This document shows, in pieces, positions 1 to 9,378 of a stretch of 50,039 nucleotides of DNA. Source of the stretch: Holophagales bacterium (GTDB lineage Bacteria; Acidobacteriota; Thermoanaerobaculia; Multivoradales; Multivoraceae); the NCBI GenBank assembly GCA_009837085.1, contig VXUF01000070.1:1-50039 (forward strand). Reading direction: 5' to 3'. Position 1 is the first letter of the stretch. The number at the start of each line of letters is the position of its first letter. A program made the position numbers and the translations under genes. Under the pieces are notes generated by a model that was not told where the DNA came from, ran no database searches, and saw nothing but the letters and a program-made list of their open reading frames with translations.

Positions 1-1
1 C

Positions 2-805
2 GAACTCCTCTGCGACCTCGAGGCCGGCGTCGCCACCGTGACGCTGAACAAGCCGGAGAAGCGGAACGCCCTGGGCGACATCCTGACGCCGGCGCTCCGG
101 AGCATCCTGCTGGCTCTCGAAGCGGACGAGCGCTGCGGCGCGATCCTGCTGACCGGCGCGGGCCGGGCGTTCTGCGCCGGCGGCGACGTTTCGGGCATGG
201 GGTCGAACCGGGGGAAGGGCGATGAAGCGCCGAAGGCGTCGCCAACGGTCGACGAAGCCGTGGCTTCTCTGATCGAGAAGCAGGAGTCGCTGACGTTGCG
301 GATGGCGGAGCTGGACAAGCCGATCGTCGCCGCTCTGCCAGGACCGGCAGCCGGCGCCGGCCTCTCCATCGCGCTCGCCGCGGACCTCCGCGTCATGGCC
401 GACGACACCTTCGTCACGACCGCCTTTCGGCGCATCGGGCTGTCCGGCGACTACGGATCGAGCTGGTTTCTGACCCGCCTCGTGGGTCCCGCCGTAGCGA
501 AGGAACTCCTGATGACCGGCCGCCGCATCACCGCCGAGGAGTGCCTGAAGCTCGGAATCGTCAATCGCATCGTGCCCTTCGACGACTTGGCGACCGAGGC
601 TCGGGGCCTCGCGCTGGAGCTGGCCAACGGACCCCGGGCGGCGCTCGGCTACATGAAGCGGAACGTGAACCGGGCCGTGCTCGGGAGTCTGCGGGAGTCG
701 CTCGCCGTCGAGGCCGAGGGGATGGTCCGCTCGGTGCGAACGGCGGACCACAAGGAAGCCGTGCGCGCGTTCATGGAGAAGCGGGAGCCTCAGTTCAACC
801 GGTGA
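2..805 (+). CDS. Enoyl-CoA hydratase/isomerase family protein (5' end outside window)
   Basis: Crotonase-fold enzyme, expected to hydrate or isomerise a 2-enoyl-CoA in the cytoplasm during fatty-acid or aromatic acyl-CoA breakdown. The reading frame is open from base 2, and residues before the GTG at 38 (ELLCDLEAGVATV) already match the family's first strand, so the real start lies left of the window. The family's CoA-binding and oxyanion segment reads GRAFCAGGDVSGM, and a second oxyanion-hole segment is PGPAAGAGLSIALAAD. The C-terminal GPRAALGYMKRNVNRA helix is also typical. About 267 residues are visible, close to the usual 260. The exact substrate cannot be read from the sequence. The gene converges on the deacylase gene, with a palindromic repeat between them. 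Confidence 0.9.
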   Translation, partial: ELLCDLEAGVATVTLNKPEKRNALGDILTPALRSILLALEADERCGAILLTGAGRAFCAGGDVSGMGSNRGKGDEAPKASPTVDEAVASLIEKQESLTLRMAELDKPIVAALPGPAAGAGLSIALAADLRVMADDTFVTTAFRRIGLSGDYGSSWFLTRLVGPAVAKELLMTGRRITAEECLKLGIVNRIVPFDDLATEARGLALELANGPRAALGYMKRNVNRAVLGSLRESLAVEAEGMVRSVRTADHKEAVRAFMEKREPQFNR

Positions 806-819
806 CTCCCCGGCCCAAG

Positions 820-923
820 CCGGATGCCGGCGAGAACCCGTGTGGCGCGATCCCGCGCCACACGCGTCACAGTCCGTGCGCCCGTCATCGGGCGCACGGA
901 TGACACGCCGGCGCACCCAGTCT
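820..923 (-). repeat. Dispersed palindromic intergenic element, copy 1
   Basis: The element lies between convergent genes ending at 805 and 938. It has a 12-bp perfect stem with a 4-base loop (873-884 / 889-900, arm TCCGTGCGCCCG) and a 10-bp perfect stem with a 4-base loop (840-849 / 854-863, arm GTGTGGCGCG). The element ends (GCCGGCG and CGCCGGC) also pair with each other, so the whole could fold as a closed three-way junction. Read on the minus strand it aligns almost end to end with the copy at 45515-45614, and its ends match the short copy at 36630-36662. There is no T-run, so it is not a classical intrinsic terminator. It may still end transcription from both sides (inference). Confidence 0.8.
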
Positions 924-937
924 GTAGCGACGCCAAG

Positions 938-2398
938 TCAGTCCGGGTCGACGACGCCGGAACGGATTCCACGGCCCGGCAGAGCATCCTCGACCAGCTC
1001 CCCGTCACAGACCACGAACACACCGTCCACCAGCACATGCGGGATACCCGCCGAAGGCAAGGCGGGTTCGGCGAAGGTCGCCCGGTCGATCACGGTCTCC
1101 GGGTCGAAGACCGTGATGTCGGCGTCGGCGCCGACGCTCAGGCGGCCCTTCGTACGCATCGCCGGCGCCACGTCCTCGAGCCGGCGGGCCGGCGCCAGCG
1201 TCATCTTGCGGATCGCCTCCATCAGGCTGAGCCGACCCTCGTCGCGCGAGTAGCGGCCGAGCACGCGGGCGAACGTCCCGGCGCCGCGGGGATGGGCCCG
1301 GCCGTCGACGTAGCCGACGCCGTCGCTGGCGATCATCACGGCGGGGTGCGCGATCGCGTCGGCGAGTTCCCGCTCCGGAATGATGTGCGCGATGATGGTC
1401 GCCTGCTCGGACGCGGGAAGGGCCCGCCGCTCCTTGAAACCGGCCTCGTCCAGACGCTCACCAGTGGCGACCCACTCGATGTCGTCGAAGTCCGCGGCCA
1501 GCCGCTCCCGCCAGCCCGGATCGAAGATCGCGGCCCGGATGTCGGTCGAGGCCGCCGTGTAGGGATAGACCTCGGTCGTCACGTCGACGCCCCCGGCGGC
1601 CGCCCTGTCGATCATCTCGATGACGGTCGGCATCTGTGCCAGTCCGCTCGAACCGATGTGGACGATGTGGACGGAGGCCCCCGAGCCGGCCGCGTCGGCG
1701 ATCATCTCCTGGACCGCGGCGATCGAACTCTCCGGCTCCACCACGCCCGCGTAGCGGATGTGGGAGAAGACGGTCACCCCCGCCTCGGCCGCGGTCTGGA
1801 ACATGCGGAAGATCTCGGACCTCGAGGCGCCCGGCTGGTACTGGAGCGGCAGGCCGATGCCCAGTGCGCCGTCGGCCAGGCCGTCCCTGAGAGTCTCCTG
1901 GATCGCCTCGACCTGCTCCGCGCTCGCCGCTTCATAGGTCGCCCCGCGCTCGTCCTCGCCGAAGGCCAGCACCCGGGCGGCCCCGTAGGCGGCCGTGGCG
2001 CCGAAGTGGATACGCCAGGACCCTTCCCGTTCCTGGTACCACTCGTCGACCGGGTAGGCACCGCCCTCGAGCTCGAATGCCGCGGTCACTCCGTCTCGCA
2101 CCTGGAGGTCGCGGCTGAACGGGTCCTGGCCGTGCGCGTGGAGGTCGACGAACCCCGGCGCCACGACGTGGCCCGAGACGTCGACGACTTCCGTCCCCTC
2201 GAGACTCTCGGCCGAGATCGCCTGCACCGTGCCGCCGGAGATGCCGACGTCCATCACGGCGTCCAGACCCGTCTCCGGGTCCATCACGCGGCCGCCGGCG
2301 AGGACGAGGTCGTAGCTGGCGGGCTGGGCAGCGCATGCGAGGCCGAGAGCGGCCACGGCGAGGATCGCGGCGATCCTGGTCGTGCGAGCGGCGGACAT
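938..2398 (-). CDS. N-acyl-D-amino-acid deacylase (D-aminoacylase) family amidohydrolase, exported
   Basis: Metal-dependent amidohydrolase of the D-aminoacylase type, 486 residues, expected to split N-acyl-D-amino acids into a fatty or acetic acid and a D-amino acid. It begins with a hydrophobic export signal that ends LGLACAAQ. The Cys suggests a lipoprotein, but the lipobox is imperfect. Family features are the DLVLAGGRVMDPETG start, the metal-binding PGFVDLHAHG strand, the later His segments VFSHIRYAG and VHIVHIG, and the MIASDG Asp strand near the C terminus. The start codon is 1 base after the stop of the RND pump gene, so it is the last gene of the efflux operon. The true substrate could be another acylated amino acid or peptide. 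Confidence 0.85.
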   Translation of the reverse strand: MSAARTTRIAAILAVAALGLACAAQPASYDLVLAGGRVMDPETGLDAVMDVGISGGTVQAISAESLEGTEVVDVSGHVVAPGFVDLHAHGQDPFSRDLQVRDGVTAAFELEGGAYPVDEWYQEREGSWRIHFGATAAYGAARVLAFGEDERGATYEAASAEQVEAIQETLRDGLADGALGIGLPLQYQPGASRSEIFRMFQTAAEAGVTVFSHIRYAGVVEPESSIAAVQEMIADAAGSGASVHIVHIGSSGLAQMPTVIEMIDRAAAGGVDVTTEVYPYTAASTDIRAAIFDPGWRERLAADFDDIEWVATGERLDEAGFKERRALPASEQATIIAHIIPERELADAIAHPAVMIASDGVGYVDGRAHPRGAGTFARVLGRYSRDEGRLSLMEAIRKMTLAPARRLEDVAPAMRTKGRLSVGADADITVFDPETVIDRATFAEPALPSAGIPHVLVDGVFVVCDGELVEDALPGRGIRSGVVDPD

Positions 2399-2399
2399 G

Positions 2400-5300
2400 T
2401 CAGGCTCCTACAGCAGGCTCGGCGCCCGCGGGTGGGGCCGCCGGAGGCTTCGCACCGTGGATCGCCAGTTGGGAACGGAAGTCGTTCAGGATGGCGTACA
2501 GCGACGGCACGAGCAACAGCGTGATCGCGGTCGCAAACAGGACCCCGAAGGCGAGCGACACCGCCATCGGGACCAGGAACTGGGCCTGGAAACTCCGCTC
2601 CAGCAGCAGGGGCAGCAGGCCCACGAACGTGGTCAGCGAGGTCAGCACGATCGGCCGGAAGCGAGCTGCGCCGGCATCGTGGATCGCCTGGTGGACCGGC
2701 ATGCCGATCTGGAGCCGCCGGTTGATGAAGTCGACCATGACCAGGGAGTCGTTGACGACGACGCCGGTCAGCGCGATCAGTCCGAGCAGCGACAGCATCG
2801 TCAGGTTGATGCCGATCAGCCGGTGGCCGATCACGGCGCCGATCAGCCCAAAGGGGATCGCGCTCATCACGATCAGCGGTTGCAGGTAGGACTTGAAGGG
2901 AATCGCGAGCAGTGCGTAGATCACGATCAGCGCCAGGCCGAGGGCCCGGAAGAGGCCCTCGAAGGTCTGACGCTGCTCCTCCTGCTCACCGGCGAACGAG
3001 AAGTCGACGCCGGGATAGCCGGACAGGATCGCGGGCAGCACGTTGGCCTCGAGGTCGCCGACGACCTCGTTCGCGGTCACGACGGCCGGGTCCACATCCG
3101 CCGTGATGTTCAGAACCCGCCTGCGGTCGATCCGCTGGATCGTCGCGAAGCCGCGGCCGAACTCGGCGCGGCCCGCGAAGGAGAACGGAACCTCGGCTCC
3201 GGCCGGCGTCCGGATCCGCATGTCCTCGAGCGACGCCAGGGTCTCGCGCTCGTCGGCCGGATAGCGCACCATGACCCGTACGTCGTCGCGACCGCGCTGG
3301 ATCCGTTGCGCCTCGGCGCCGTAGAAGCCCTGTCGCACCTGGCGGCCCAGATCCTCGAGACTGAGGCCCAGCGCTTCCGCCCGCTGGTCGATCTCCAGGC
3401 GGATCTCCCGCTTGCCGGCGCGGAAAGAGTCCGAGATGTCAAACACGCCCGGATAGTCGGCGAGACGCGCCTTTATCTCCTCGCCCACCGCGCGCAGATG
3501 GTCGAGGTTCCGGCCGGTGAGCTGGACGTCGACGGCCGAGCCGAAACTGACCAGGCTGGCCGTGTACTCGACTCTGACCGCGTCGGCGACCGGGCCCACC
3601 TTGTCGCGCCAGCGACGGGCGACCTCCGTGGCTCGAATCGTACGCTCCTGGGAGGACGCGAGTTCGATGTTCACTTCGCCCTGGTGCGGCGCCGCGACCG
3701 CCACCTCGAAGCCGGCGGTCGGTCCGCTCGCCTGCTGAAGCGCCGCGTAGGGCTGCGACCCGACCGTCGCCATCACGTGACGAAACAGGTCGGCGTGCCC
3801 CTCGGCCTCCAGTTCGGCTTCCAACTCGAACGCGGCCGCTTCGATGCGGCGCACGGCGGCCAGGGTGGTGGAGGCCGGCGTCCCCTGCGGCATGGTCAGC
3901 AGGACGACCGCGTTGTCGGCCTCCACGTCCGGAAAGAACTCGAACTTCATCCGACCCGAGAACACGTAGCCCGCGGTGATGAACAGGACCGCCAGACCGA
4001 TCGCAACCGTGGAGTATCGCCACTCGATCGCCCGCTCGATCAGCGGCCGGTAGCCGCGCTCGATCACCCACTTCATCCGTTTGGCGAAGAAACCCTGGAA
4101 GAGCGCCCAGCCCCAGAGAGACCGTCCGCCCTGTCCCTCTTCGTGCCGGTGGGTCAGGTGGGAGAGGTGGTTCGGCAGCACCAGCATGGACTCGATCAAT
4201 GAGAACGCCAGGCAACCGATGACGACGAGAGGGATCGTCCTCGCGATCGCTCCCGACGGGCCTTCGACGGAGTTGATCAGCGGTGAGAACGCTGCCAGCG
4301 TGGTGAGGATCGAGAAAGTGACGGGAGTCGCCACCTGGCGCGCGCCGTCGATCGCGGCACGCGGACCGGACTTGCCCATCTCGAAGTGGCGGTAGATGTT
4401 CTCGCCGACCACGATCGCGTCGTCGACGACGATGCCGAGTACGAGGATGAACGCGAACAGGGACATCACGTTGATCGAGACGTCGACCAGCGGCAGCAGG
4501 CCGAGGGCGCCCATGAACGACACCGCGATGCCCACGGACACCCAGAGGGCCAGCCGGAACTTCAGGAACAGCGCCAGCACCAGGAACACGAGCAGCAGAC
4601 CAAGCCGACCGCTTTCGATCAACACCCGCAGCCGGTCCTGCAGCGGCACCGTGTCATCGAGCCAGGTCGTCATCGAGAGGCCGGGCGGCAACGCCGCCTG
4701 GCGTTCCGCGACGAAGCCCTTGACCTGGCGCGCGAGCCGCAGGGCACTCTGGTCGCCGACCCGGTAGACCTGAACCAGAGCGACCGGCTGGCCGTCGAAC
4801 CGCGACGTGACGTCGGTCTCGGCAAAGCCGTCCCTCACCTCCGCTATGTCGCCGAGAACCAGGCGACTGCCGTCGGGCCGGGCTCGCAGCACGATGTCGC
4901 TGAACTCGGCGCCGCGGTACGCCTGGCCCATCGTCCGAAGCAGGATCTCCCCGCCCCGCGCCCTGACCGCGCCCCCCGGGAGGTCGACCGACGAGCGCCG
5001 GACCGCCAGCACGACTTCGTCGAAGGTCAGGCCGTACTGCCGCAGGGTGTCCTCGGAGACCTCGATCGAGATCTCGTACGGCCGCACCGCGTCGAGTTCG
5101 ACCTGGGTGATGTCCGGCAGGTCGGAGAGCCCTTCCCGGACCTCCTCCGCGACCGCCTTGAGCGCCCTCTCCTCCACGTCGCCGTAGATGGCGACGGTGA
5201 TCACGCGCCGGCGGATCAGCGCCTCCTGGATGATCGGCTTCTCGGTCTCCACGGGAAACGTCGTGATCGCGTCGATCCGCGACTTGACCTCGTCCAGCAC

Positions 5301-5612
5301 CTCGCGTGTGTCCGCGTCCGTCTCCAGCTCGATGACGACCGTGCCCGAACCTTCGGCGGCCGTCGACCGGATCGTGTCGACTCCCTCCAGGTCCTGCACC
5401 GCCTCCTCGATCCGGAGGCACACGCCCTGCTCGACCTCCTCGGGCGCCGCGCCCAGGTAGGGGACGTTCACCGTGATGCTCTGGGTCTCCATGCTCGGGA
5501 AGACCTCGATCGGGATTCCAGTGAGGGCGAGCACGCCCCAGGCCACGATCAGGACCATCAGCAGGTTCGCCGCTACCCCGTTGCGGGCGAACCAGGCGAT
5601 CATCCCGCTCAT
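2400..5612 (-). CDS. RND-family multidrug efflux pump, inner-membrane subunit (AcrB-like)
   Basis: Proton-driven export pump of the AcrB/MexB superfamily, 1070 residues, the usual size. It captures hydrophobic compounds in the periplasm or outer leaflet and passes them to the outer-membrane channel. It begins with MSGMIAWFARNGVAANLLMV, the first membrane helix. The fourth-helix proton-relay pair is present in LGIVVDDAIVVGENIYRH, and the symmetrical second half has LTGVVVNDSLVMVDFINRR. The start was chosen because ATG at 5612 overlaps the adaptor stop as ATGA; an open extension further upstream only shadows the adaptor gene. It is coupled to the adaptor before it and the deacylase after it. 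The drug or metabolite exported is unknown. Confidence 0.95.
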   Translation of the reverse strand: MSGMIAWFARNGVAANLLMVLIVAWGVLALTGIPIEVFPSMETQSITVNVPYLGAAPEEVEQGVCLRIEEAVQDLEGVDTIRSTAAEGSGTVVIELETDADTREVLDEVKSRIDAITTFPVETEKPIIQEALIRRRVITVAIYGDVEERALKAVAEEVREGLSDLPDITQVELDAVRPYEISIEVSEDTLRQYGLTFDEVVLAVRRSSVDLPGGAVRARGGEILLRTMGQAYRGAEFSDIVLRARPDGSRLVLGDIAEVRDGFAETDVTSRFDGQPVALVQVYRVGDQSALRLARQVKGFVAERQAALPPGLSMTTWLDDTVPLQDRLRVLIESGRLGLLLVFLVLALFLKFRLALWVSVGIAVSFMGALGLLPLVDVSINVMSLFAFILVLGIVVDDAIVVGENIYRHFEMGKSGPRAAIDGARQVATPVTFSILTTLAAFSPLINSVEGPSGAIARTIPLVVIGCLAFSLIESMLVLPNHLSHLTHRHEEGQGGRSLWGWALFQGFFAKRMKWVIERGYRPLIERAIEWRYSTVAIGLAVLFITAGYVFSGRMKFEFFPDVEADNAVVLLTMPQGTPASTTLAAVRRIEAAAFELEAELEAEGHADLFRHVMATVGSQPYAALQQASGPTAGFEVAVAAPHQGEVNIELASSQERTIRATEVARRWRDKVGPVADAVRVEYTASLVSFGSAVDVQLTGRNLDHLRAVGEEIKARLADYPGVFDISDSFRAGKREIRLEIDQRAEALGLSLEDLGRQVRQGFYGAEAQRIQRGRDDVRVMVRYPADERETLASLEDMRIRTPAGAEVPFSFAGRAEFGRGFATIQRIDRRRVLNITADVDPAVVTANEVVGDLEANVLPAILSGYPGVDFSFAGEQEEQRQTFEGLFRALGLALIVIYALLAIPFKSYLQPLIVMSAIPFGLIGAVIGHRLIGINLTMLSLLGLIALTGVVVNDSLVMVDFINRRLQIGMPVHQAIHDAGAARFRPIVLTSLTTFVGLLPLLLERSFQAQFLVPMAVSLAFGVLFATAITLLLVPSLYAILNDFRSQLAIHGAKPPAAPPAGAEPAVGA

Positions 5613-6778
5613 CGCGCCCTCCCGCGGGTACCGGTGGCCTCGGGCTCCGGTTGCGGCGTCACCCGCATGCCGTCGACCGCACTCTCGAGAATCGTGAGAC
5701 TGATCCGGTCTCCTGCCATCAGGCCGTCGGAGACGATGACGACCTCCGGGTCCGCGCGCAGGATCCCGACCTGACGCAGGACCAGCCTGCCGTCCTCCAC
5801 CAGCCACACCCGGTCCGCACCCACCAACGCCCCACGCGGCACCTGAAACACGGATTCCACCGATCGACCGACCACCTCCGCGTCGACGAACAGGCCCACC
5901 GAAAGCGGCGGCCGGCCGCCGGACGCCTGGTACGGATCGTCCACCCGCGCGATCAGGTTCACCATTCGGGTCGCCGGGTCGATCTCGCCGCCGACGCGCA
6001 CGATCCGGCCCACCCACTCGTGCCGGCCGCCGGCGAACTGCGCTCGCAGCAGCACCCGGGGCCCGGAGTCGCCCAGCTCGCTGCCCAGCGGCAGGTCGAG
6101 GAAAGCGAGCTCCGAGTCGGGCACCGGCAGGACGACCTCGGCGGCGTCCACTGCGTAGATCGTGGCCAGCGGCACGCCGCGGTTCACGAACTCGCCGCGG
6201 TCGACCCTCTTGGCGCGCAGCCTGCCGGCAAAGGGCGCCCGGATGGCCGTCCGCTCCAGATCCAGTTCGGCGCGCCTCTTGTTGGCGAGGGCCGCTTCCA
6301 CCTGCGCCCTCGCCTCGGCCAACTGCGGCTGGCGTAGCACCAGGGGCCCCGGCTCACCGTCGGCTCCCAGTTCCTCCCACTCTTCGCGGGCGATATCGGC
6401 CTCCGCCTGCTCCCGAGCCAGCCCGACTCCCGCCTGCGCGAGCGCGGCCCGGGCGCTCGCCAGCGCCAGTTCGTAGTCGCGCCGGTCAAGCCGCAGCAGG
6501 ATCTCGCCGGGATCGAAGAAGCCGCCGACCTCGAAGCTCTCCGCCGTCCAGACGATCGTGCCCGCGACCTCCGAGACCAGGTCCGCCTCGGTCACCGGAA
6601 TGACCGACCCCTGGGACCGAACGCCCAGGTCGACTTCAGTCGGCGTCACCGCCAGCACGCGGACCGGCGGCGGCGCGATCTCCCTCGGCGCCGTCTCGAC
6701 CACAGGCCTGGACCGGACCAGACCGACCACCACCAGAGCGGCCACCGCCAGAATCGCGGCCGGCAGGGTCCACTTCAT
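5609..6778 (-). CDS. RND efflux periplasmic adaptor (membrane fusion protein, HlyD/AcrA family)
   Basis: Periplasmic adaptor that links the RND pump to the outer-membrane channel, about 389 residues. One N-terminal membrane anchor (AAILAVAALVVVGLV) is followed by the lipoyl half-motif (SEVAGTIVWTAESFEVGGFFDPGEILLRLD). Next comes an alpha-helical hairpin rich in Ala, Glu and Arg, then the second lipoyl half (ERTAIRAPFAGRLRAKRVD) and beta-barrel domains. ATG at 6778 is preferred; an in-frame GTG at 6781 is possible. The start lies 5 bases after the outer-membrane gene's stop, and the stop overlaps the pump start by ATGA, so all three subunits should be made in step. Confidence 0.93.
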   Translation of the reverse strand: MKWTLPAAILAVAALVVVGLVRSRPVVETAPREIAPPPVRVLAVTPTEVDLGVRSQGSVIPVTEADLVSEVAGTIVWTAESFEVGGFFDPGEILLRLDRRDYELALASARAALAQAGVGLAREQAEADIAREEWEELGADGEPGPLVLRQPQLAEARAQVEAALANKRRAELDLERTAIRAPFAGRLRAKRVDRGEFVNRGVPLATIYAVDAAEVVLPVPDSELAFLDLPLGSELGDSGPRVLLRAQFAGGRHEWVGRIVRVGGEIDPATRMVNLIARVDDPYQASGGRPPLSVGLFVDAEVVGRSVESVFQVPRGALVGADRVWLVEDGRLVLRQVGILRADPEVVIVSDGLMAGDRISLTILESAVDGMRVTPQPEPEATGTRGRAR

Positions 6779-6783
6779 CACGA

Positions 6784-8292
6784 TCAGGGCCCCCCGCTCG
6801 CGGCCGGCGCGGCCGGTTCCGCGTAGACGCCGCCGCCCAGCGCCAGGATCAGGTCCGTCCGCGACTCCAGCTGCTGGCGTCGGGCCGCGAGCAACTGGCT
6901 CTCCGACTGAAACGACGTCCGCTGGCTGTCGAGTACCTGCAGGTAGCCGACGAGTCCCTCCCGGTAGCGGCCTTCCGCCAGACGCTCCGCTTCCCGGCTC
7001 TCCATCGCGGCTCGCTCGAGCGCGGCCGTTCGGGTCTCGAGCATCCGTTCGGCCGCGAGGCCCGACTCCACCTCAGAGAAGGCCTGGAGCGCCGTCTGCA
7101 ACCAGCTTGCTTCCGCCGCGCCCAGTCCGGCTTCCACCAGGTCGCGGCCGGCGCGCAGGCGGCCTCCGGACAGCAGCGGCTGGAGCAGGCCGGCGGCGAG
7201 ACTCCAGACCGAGAAGTCTCCGTCCAGCAGGTCCCGGAGCTCGCCACTCGACGTGCCCGCCGACCCGTTCAGCGTGAAGCTCGGATAGAGCGCCCGGTGG
7301 GCGGCGCGGAGCCGCTCCGAGGCGGCGACCGCCCGGTACTCCGCCGCCCGCAGATCGGGCCGCCGCCCCAGCAGGGCGGCCGGGACTCCGGTTTTCGGCA
7401 GGGGCGGAAGCTCGGGCAACCCCGCGGCCGCCTCGATCTCACCGGAGGGATAGCGGCCGAGCAGCACCTCCATCTGCCGGCGCAGTCCGTCGAGGGTCTG
7501 CCGCTGCGCCGCCAGCGAGGCCTCCACGGTCGCGACCTGGGTTCGCGCCTGCCGTACCTCGAGCGCCGTCGCGACACCGCGCCGGTAGCGGGCCTCGACG
7601 CGATCGCGCGTCCGTTCGCGGCTGGCCAGGGTTCGCTCGGCCAGTTCCACCTGCTGCACCGCCTCGACCGTGCCGAAGTACACCTTCGCGAGCTGGCCGG
7701 CGATCGAAAGCCGGGCGCCATCGAGGTCGGCGGAGGAAGCGGCCGCCTCGGCCAGGGAGGCCGCGGTCAGTGCGCCGAGTCGGTCCCACAGGTCGACCTC
7801 CCAACGGACGTTGAGCGCCAGACCGTAGGACGTGAAGGCGAAACTCCGCACGCCGCCGGGCTCGAAGCCGGGAATGGGAATCGGGATCGCTTCCGTGAGT
7901 CCGCTCTGCGCCGTGTTCTGCTTGCGCCGCCCGGGGTCGAGCGCCGCTTCGATCTCGGGGTTGCGCGCGGCGCCGTCGAGCCGGGCCTGAGCGAGCGCGA
8001 CATCGACGTTCAGAGCCGCGGCGCGGAGGCTGGAGTTGTGCTCCAGCCCCTCGACGATCAACCTGGACAGCAGGGGATCGCCGAACTCCGTCCACCACTC
8101 CGCGTCGACGGGACCAGCCTCGACCCGTGGTTCCGGAGCGCGCGCATCATCGCCGTAGCCGGCCGGCGCCGGCGCCTCGAGTTCCGGCGTCCGAACCCCG
8201 CTACAGCCCAGCAGCGCCAGGGCGCCGACCATGAGCGCCCACCAGGCGCGGTTCTGGCCAGGCGCGGCCCTGGAGAGTCGGGGAACGCTCAT
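6784..8292 (-). CDS. Outer-membrane efflux lipoprotein (OprM/NodT/TolC family)
   Basis: Outer-membrane channel subunit of the tripartite pump, 502 residues, about the size of OprM. The signal peptide ends in a lipobox-like ALALLGC, so the mature protein probably carries an N-terminal lipid. Two repeats of the outer-membrane efflux domain are visible: long Ala/Arg/Glu helices with LAEAAASSADLDGARLSI and RYRRGVATALEVRQART in the first, and RLAEGRYREGLVGYLQVLD in the second. The start at 8292 gives an ordinary signal peptide; longer in-frame versions run over the divergent amidase gene. It is the first gene of the efflux operon, and its promoter should lie in 8293-8373. Confidence 0.92.
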   Translation of the reverse strand: MSVPRLSRAAPGQNRAWWALMVGALALLGCSGVRTPELEAPAPAGYGDDARAPEPRVEAGPVDAEWWTEFGDPLLSRLIVEGLEHNSSLRAAALNVDVALAQARLDGAARNPEIEAALDPGRRKQNTAQSGLTEAIPIPIPGFEPGGVRSFAFTSYGLALNVRWEVDLWDRLGALTAASLAEAAASSADLDGARLSIAGQLAKVYFGTVEAVQQVELAERTLASRERTRDRVEARYRRGVATALEVRQARTQVATVEASLAAQRQTLDGLRRQMEVLLGRYPSGEIEAAAGLPELPPLPKTGVPAALLGRRPDLRAAEYRAVAASERLRAAHRALYPSFTLNGSAGTSSGELRDLLDGDFSVWSLAAGLLQPLLSGGRLRAGRDLVEAGLGAAEASWLQTALQAFSEVESGLAAERMLETRTAALERAAMESREAERLAEGRYREGLVGYLQVLDSQRTSFQSESQLLAARRQQLESRTDLILALGGGVYAEPAAPAASGGP

Positions 8293-8373
8293 CGCATAAC
8301 ACCAGTTCGCGAGACTACTTGAGGCGCTGGAGCCTGAGGCACTGGCCGGGGACCGATCATGTAGCGTCGATCC
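8293..8373. promoter_or_regulatory. Divergent promoter region between the efflux operon and the amidase gene
   Basis: This 81-base gap separates two gene sets reading away from each other, so promoters for both must lie here or extend into the coding starts. No convincing -35/-10 pair or operator palindrome can be read by eye, and no regulator gene sits next to it. The call rests on gene order only. Confidence 0.35.
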
Positions 8374-9369
8374 ATGTCCGACCGGCGCTTCAAACGCGGC
8401 CTGATCGAGGCCGCTGTGCGCGACAACGAGACCCACGGCCCCACGCCGCTCAGGTCGCGCGACGAACCGGACGCCGGGCCGGTTCGCCGGTCGCGCAGGG
8501 TCTCGCCATGGAGCCTCCTGCTGCTGCCCATCGCTGCTGCCGCCGCCCTCGCCTACCTGGAGCTGAACCGCCCGGCGCCGGACCTTCCGCCCACGGCGGA
8601 GGTGGATGGGCCCGTACAGCCGCCCGAGATCCTCTTCACCGGCCCACCGGAGGCCGTCGACGTGAGCGTCTTCCCGCTTCCCGTCGAGCGAATCGTCCTC
8701 GACCCCGGCCACGGCGGCTCCTCTCCCGGCACGGCCGCCGGTGGCCTGACCGAAAAGGCCCTCGCCCTCGACATCGCCTACCGGCTGCGCAACCTGCTGG
8801 ACGATCGCTACCGGGTCGCGATGACTCGGGAAGCCGACATGAACGTCGCCCTCGACCACCGCACTCTGATCGCCAACCGGGCCGGCGCCGACGTGTTCGT
8901 TTCGATTCACGTGAACTGGTTGCCGGCGAACAGGGCCTGCGGCGTCGAGACCTACTATCTCGGCCCCACGGATGATCCCGAGCTTTCCGCGCTCGCCGAG
9001 CGCGAGAACTCGGAAGCTCAGGGATACTCCCTCGGCGACCTTCGCCGGCTCCTCGACGGCGTGTACGCCCAGGCTCGGCAGGACGACAGCCGGGCCCTGG
9101 CGACCGCGATTCAGGCGGCACTCTTCGTCCGCCTGGGGGCCGAGAACCCCGAGCTCCGGAACCGCGGCGTCAAGTCCGCGCCCTTCGTGGTCCTGATCGG
9201 GGCGGAGATGCCAGCCGTACTGGCCGAGGTTTCCTGCCTCTCCGACGCGAAAGAGGTCGAGCGGTTGCGGAACGAGAGCTACCTTCAGTCAATCGCCGAA
9301 GCCCTGGACGCGGGTATCCGGGACTACGCCGAGTCTCTACTGCCCAAAGCTAAGCTCTCCGGCGCCTGA
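8374..9369 (+). CDS. N-acetylmuramoyl-L-alanine amidase (AmiC type, Amidase_3), membrane-anchored
   Basis: Zinc amidase that cuts the bond between N-acetylmuramic acid and the peptide stem of peptidoglycan, normally in cell separation or wall remodelling. It has 331 residues. An N-terminal arginine-rich cytoplasmic stretch is followed by one membrane helix (SLLLLPIAAAAALAYL, residues about 47-62) and a linker. The catalytic domain follows: IVLDPGHGG (first zinc His), GLTEKALALDIAYRL (zinc Glu), the TREAD segment, FVSIHVNW (second His) and a C-terminal VLAEVSCLSDAKE strand with the catalytic Glu. The anchor places the enzyme on the outer face of the inner membrane. Only 9 bases separate it from the actin-like gene downstream, so the two are likely co-transcribed. 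Confidence 0.9.
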   Translation: MSDRRFKRGLIEAAVRDNETHGPTPLRSRDEPDAGPVRRSRRVSPWSLLLLPIAAAAALAYLELNRPAPDLPPTAEVDGPVQPPEILFTGPPEAVDVSVFPLPVERIVLDPGHGGSSPGTAAGGLTEKALALDIAYRLRNLLDDRYRVAMTREADMNVALDHRTLIANRAGADVFVSIHVNWLPANRACGVETYYLGPTDDPELSALAERENSEAQGYSLGDLRRLLDGVYAQARQDDSRALATAIQAALFVRLGAENPELRNRGVKSAPFVVLIGAEMPAVLAEVSCLSDAKEVERLRNESYLQSIAEALDAGIRDYAESLLPKAKLSGA

Positions 9370-9378
9370 GGCCGAACG

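Noticed and set aside
824-2524. Long open frame on the plus strand opposite the deacylase
   Set aside because: It is antisense to a gene with clear family motifs. Arg/Gly/His-rich, low-information translation of this kind is expected at this GC content. Similar long shadows occur at 2382-4202, 4386-5774, 17857-19110, 26833-29289 and 42185-43606.
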